This document shows, one piece after another, positions 62,148-64,000 of a stretch of DNA of 64,000 bases; within the stretch, counting starts at the first letter, position 1; every line of letters starts with the position of its first letter. The translations under genes were made by a program, and so were the position numbers. The notes under the pieces were generated by a model, which was given only the letters and a program-made list of their open reading frames with translations, made no database searches and was not told the origin of the DNA. The DNA is taken from assembly GCF_039536245.1 (NCBI RefSeq), contig NZ_BAAAYN010000044.1:127169-191168 (forward strand), read 5' to 3'. The stretch comes from Cryptosporangium minutisporangium (GTDB lineage Bacteria > Actinomycetota > Actinomycetes > Mycobacteriales > Cryptosporangiaceae).

Positions 62148-63737
62148 ATGCGCATTCTCGTAACGGGCGCTACTGGCTACATCGGCGGGCGGTTGGTGCC
62201 GAGGCTGCTCGAACAGGGCCACCACGTCCGCTGCCTGGCCCGTACCCCCGCGAAACTCCGTGACCTTCCCTGGGCGTCCCGAATCGAGATCGTCCAGGGT
62301 GACGTCACCGATCCGGAGGTCGTCCGGACGGCCGCGGACGGGATCGACGTCCTCTACTACCTGGTGCACAGCCTCGGGAGCCGCGGGTTCGACGACCTCG
62401 ACCGGCGCGCCGCCGAGACGGTCGCGCAGGCCGCGGCGGACGCCGGCGTCCGCCGCATCGTGTACCTGGGTGGGCTCTACCCCAAGGGGGTGCCGGCGGA
62501 CGCGCTCTCGCCGCACCTGCGCTCCCGGACCGAGGTCGGCAGGATCTTCCTGGACTCCCCGGTGCCCACCGTGGTGCTGCAAGCAGCGGTGATCATCGGT
62601 TCGGGCTCCGCGTCCTTCGAGATGCTGCGGTACCTCACCGAGCGGCTGCCGGCCATGGTGACGCCGCGCTGGGTGCGCAACCGGGTCCAGCCGATCGCGG
62701 TCCGAGACGTGCTGCGCTACCTGGCGGCCTGCGCGCACATCGAACCCTCCTCGATCTCCGGTCAGCTCGACGATGATCGGGCCGGGGAGAGTGCCGGGCG
62801 AAAAGGATTCATTCCGGACGGCGTCAACCGGGTGTTCGACATCGGCGGGCCGGACGTCCTGACCTACCGGGACATGATGCAGCGCTACGCGCGCGTCGCC
62901 GGCCTGCCCCGCCGGGTGATCGTGCCGGTCGGCGTGTTGTCGCCGAAGCTCTCGGCGCAGTGGGTGAACGTCGTGACGCCGGTGCCGCGGGGGATCGCGA
63001 TTCCGCTCGTGCAGTCGCTGGTGCACGAGGTGGTCTGCGGTGAGCACGACATCGCCGACTACGTGCCGGACCCGCCGGACGGGCTGACTCCGTACGAGGA
63101 CGCGGTCGACCTCGCACTGCGGCGGATCCGCGAGGACGCGGTGGAGACCACCTGGTCCTGGGCCTCGACGCCCGGCGCGCCGAGCGACCCCCTGCCCAGC
63201 GACCCCGAGTGGTCGGGCGGTAGTGCCTATACGGACGTGCGCGAGCGGGTGGCTGCCGCGTCCCCCGCGACGCTCTGGCGGGTCGTCGCCGGGATCGGAG
63301 GGGAGAACGGCTGGTATTCGTTCCCGCTCGCGTGGTCGGTGCGCGGCTGGCTGGACCGGCTGATCGGCGGGGCAGGGCTGCGACGGGGCCGACGCGACCG
63401 GGACGAGATCCACGTCGGCGAGGCGCTCGACTGGTGGCGGGTCGAGGAGATCGAGCCCGGTCACCTGCTGCGGCTGCGGGCGGAGATGCGGGTGCCCGGC
63501 CGAGCCTGGTTGGAGCTGACGGTTTCGCCGGATCCGGCCGGTTCCCGATACCGCCAGCGGGCGGTGTTCCTGCCGCGAGGGCTGGTCGGACACGCCTACT
63601 GGCTGAGCATCGTGCCGTTCCACGGCATCGTTTTCGGGGGAATGGTCCGGAACATCACCCGGGCTGCCGAGCGCGCGGAGAACGGTCGTCCGATGGTGAC
63701 GCCGACGGGTCTCCCGCTGCAGTCACCGCTTCGCTGA
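62148..63737 (+). CDS. Two-domain protein: atypical SDR fused to DUF2867
   Basis: In 529 residues the first 340 form an NAD(P)-binding atypical SDR domain (MRILVTGATGYIGGRLVPRL, then HSLGSRGFDDLDRRAAETVA). The last 150 or so form a DUF2867/SRPBCC-like domain (SPATLWRVVAGIGGENGWYS to FHGIVFGGMVRNI). The combination is common in actinobacteria and cyanobacteria; the substrate is unknown. The ATG at 62148 has only weak complementarity upstream, so initiation may be leaderless. It is divergent from the SDR gene across 110 bp. Confidence 0.87.
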   Translation: MRILVTGATGYIGGRLVPRLLEQGHHVRCLARTPAKLRDLPWASRIEIVQGDVTDPEVVRTAADGIDVLYYLVHSLGSRGFDDLDRRAAETVAQAAADAGVRRIVYLGGLYPKGVPADALSPHLRSRTEVGRIFLDSPVPTVVLQAAVIIGSGSASFEMLRYLTERLPAMVTPRWVRNRVQPIAVRDVLRYLAACAHIEPSSISGQLDDDRAGESAGRKGFIPDGVNRVFDIGGPDVLTYRDMMQRYARVAGLPRRVIVPVGVLSPKLSAQWVNVVTPVPRGIAIPLVQSLVHEVVCGEHDIADYVPDPPDGLTPYEDAVDLALRRIREDAVETTWSWASTPGAPSDPLPSDPEWSGGSAYTDVRERVAAASPATLWRVVAGIGGENGWYSFPLAWSVRGWLDRLIGGAGLRRGRRDRDEIHVGEALDWWRVEEIEPGHLLRLRAEMRVPGRAWLELTVSPDPAGSRYRQRAVFLPRGLVGHAYWLSIVPFHGIVFGGMVRNITRAAERAENGRPMVTPTGLPLQSPLR

Positions 63738-63778
63738 GCGGAACCCAAGAATCTGCTGAGCTGCGACGGCACAAAGTA

Positions 63779-63794
63779 GGTACGTGCAAGTACC
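63779..63794 (+). promoter_or_regulatory. Dyad upstream of the MarR gene
   Basis: GGTAC (63779-63783) and GTACC (63790-63794) flank GTGCAA, and TACGTGCAAGTA (63781-63792) is itself a 10-of-12 palindrome. It lies 36 bp before the GTG at 63830. An autoregulatory MarR site is likely. Confidence 0.5.
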
Positions 63795-63829
63795 CTGCTC
63801 GGAATGACGTGGCCGACGGAGGAGCGCCG

Positions 63830-64000
63830 GTGAGCGAGCAGGACCACGACCGGGTCGAACGTGAGTTGTCGCTGCTCATTCGGCAGGCGCGGACGTTGAT
63901 GGTCACCAGTGCCTCCAAGGTTCACACCGGTCTGGAGCTCAGCGCTTACGCGACGCTGCGGCTACTCGACACGGAAGGGCCGCTGCGGGCGTCGACGATC
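63830..64000 (+). CDS. MarR-family regulator, cut by the window end
   Basis: The visible 57 residues begin MSEQDHDRVERELSLLIRQA and continue with SASKVHTGLELSAYATLRLL, the N-terminal dimerisation helices and start of the winged helix of MarR proteins. GGAGG precedes the GTG at 63830. The rest lies outside the window. Confidence 0.8.
   Translation, partial: MSEQDHDRVERELSLLIRQARTLMVTSASKVHTGLELSAYATLRLLDTEGPLRASTI

Overview
The window is chromosomal DNA of a high-GC Gram-positive bacterium, an actinobacterium. The signs are strong G/C third-position bias, many GTG starts, a dnaK-grpE-dnaJ-hspR operon with a HAIR-type operator, a FadE5-like acyl-CoA dehydrogenase, a dCTP deaminase of the bifunctional type, a MerR-type HspR, and several protein families confined to actinobacteria (DUF6458, DUF6457, DUF6510, DUF4235, LppU-like). 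Genus cannot be fixed from the sequence alone; a filamentous or sporulating lineage (Cryptosporangium/Frankia/Micromonospora-like) is an inference from the pair of dynamin-like GTPases. No phage, insertion sequence, CRISPR array or secondary-metabolite cluster is visible. Most of the window is ordinary core genome.

Layout. 1-6.4 kb: a phosphoribosyltransferase, a membrane-bound SpoIIE-type phosphatase, a 1.6 kb repeat-rich intergenic region holding a 16-copy 32-bp array, then fadE5 behind three copies of a palindromic operator motif, and a small DUF6458 membrane protein. 6.4-18 kb: an NHL/thioredoxin protein, an LppU-like membrane protein, a 48-aa protein with its own AT-rich promoter and terminator, the branched-chain 2-oxoacid dehydrogenase operon (E1a-E1b-E2), a DsbA-like oxidoreductase, purC and dps. 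18-26 kb: two adjacent dynamin-like GTPases with a coiled-coil protein and a YbjN/TY-Chap-like protein upstream, all on the minus strand. 26-29 kb: a lipoprotein, then a molybdenum-cofactor patch (thiamine-binding-like protein, DUF6457, mobA, divergent fdhD). 29-38 kb: P1 peptidase, fructosamine-kinase-like protein, a divergent MarR pair sharing one operator, a LuxR-type two-component system, a HipA-like kinase with DUF3037, a metallophosphoesterase, DUF6510, and an AbrB-family transporter. 38-45.4 kb: a possible structured leader RNA before a methyltransferase, an aminoglycoside-type nucleotidyltransferase, a VOC protein divergent from a WYL regulator, an SRPBCC protein, and a MocR regulator divergent from a Tm-1-like/PEP-hydrolase-like pair.

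45.4-46.8 kb is the only decayed patch: a DUF433 antitoxin, a frameshifted DUF5615 toxin, the 3' end of a lipoprotein gene, and a 13-bp duplication of the 3' end of tRNA-Gly(CCC). It looks like the scar of a small element at a tRNA gene. 46.9-56.5 kb: LtrA, dcd, two CNNM/HlyC-type CBS membrane proteins, a large Fe-S reductase with a candidate IdeR/DtxR iron box, DUF4235, and a Ser/Thr protein kinase. 56.7-61.2 kb: the HspR-controlled chaperone operon, closed by a 21-bp perfect hairpin. 61.2-64 kb: an SDR, an SDR/DUF2867 protein, and a MarR-type gene cut by the window end.

Gene packing is tight. Eight convergent pairs abut or overlap at their 3' ends, and many same-strand pairs overlap by ATGA. 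The most worthwhile leads are the candidate leader RNA at 38.3 kb, the triple operator of fadE5, the iron box before the Fe-S reductase, the operator-marked regulators (MarR pair, HK/RR, WYL, MocR), the internal grpE start, and the 32-bp array whose period makes all three frames encode the same 32-residue repeat.
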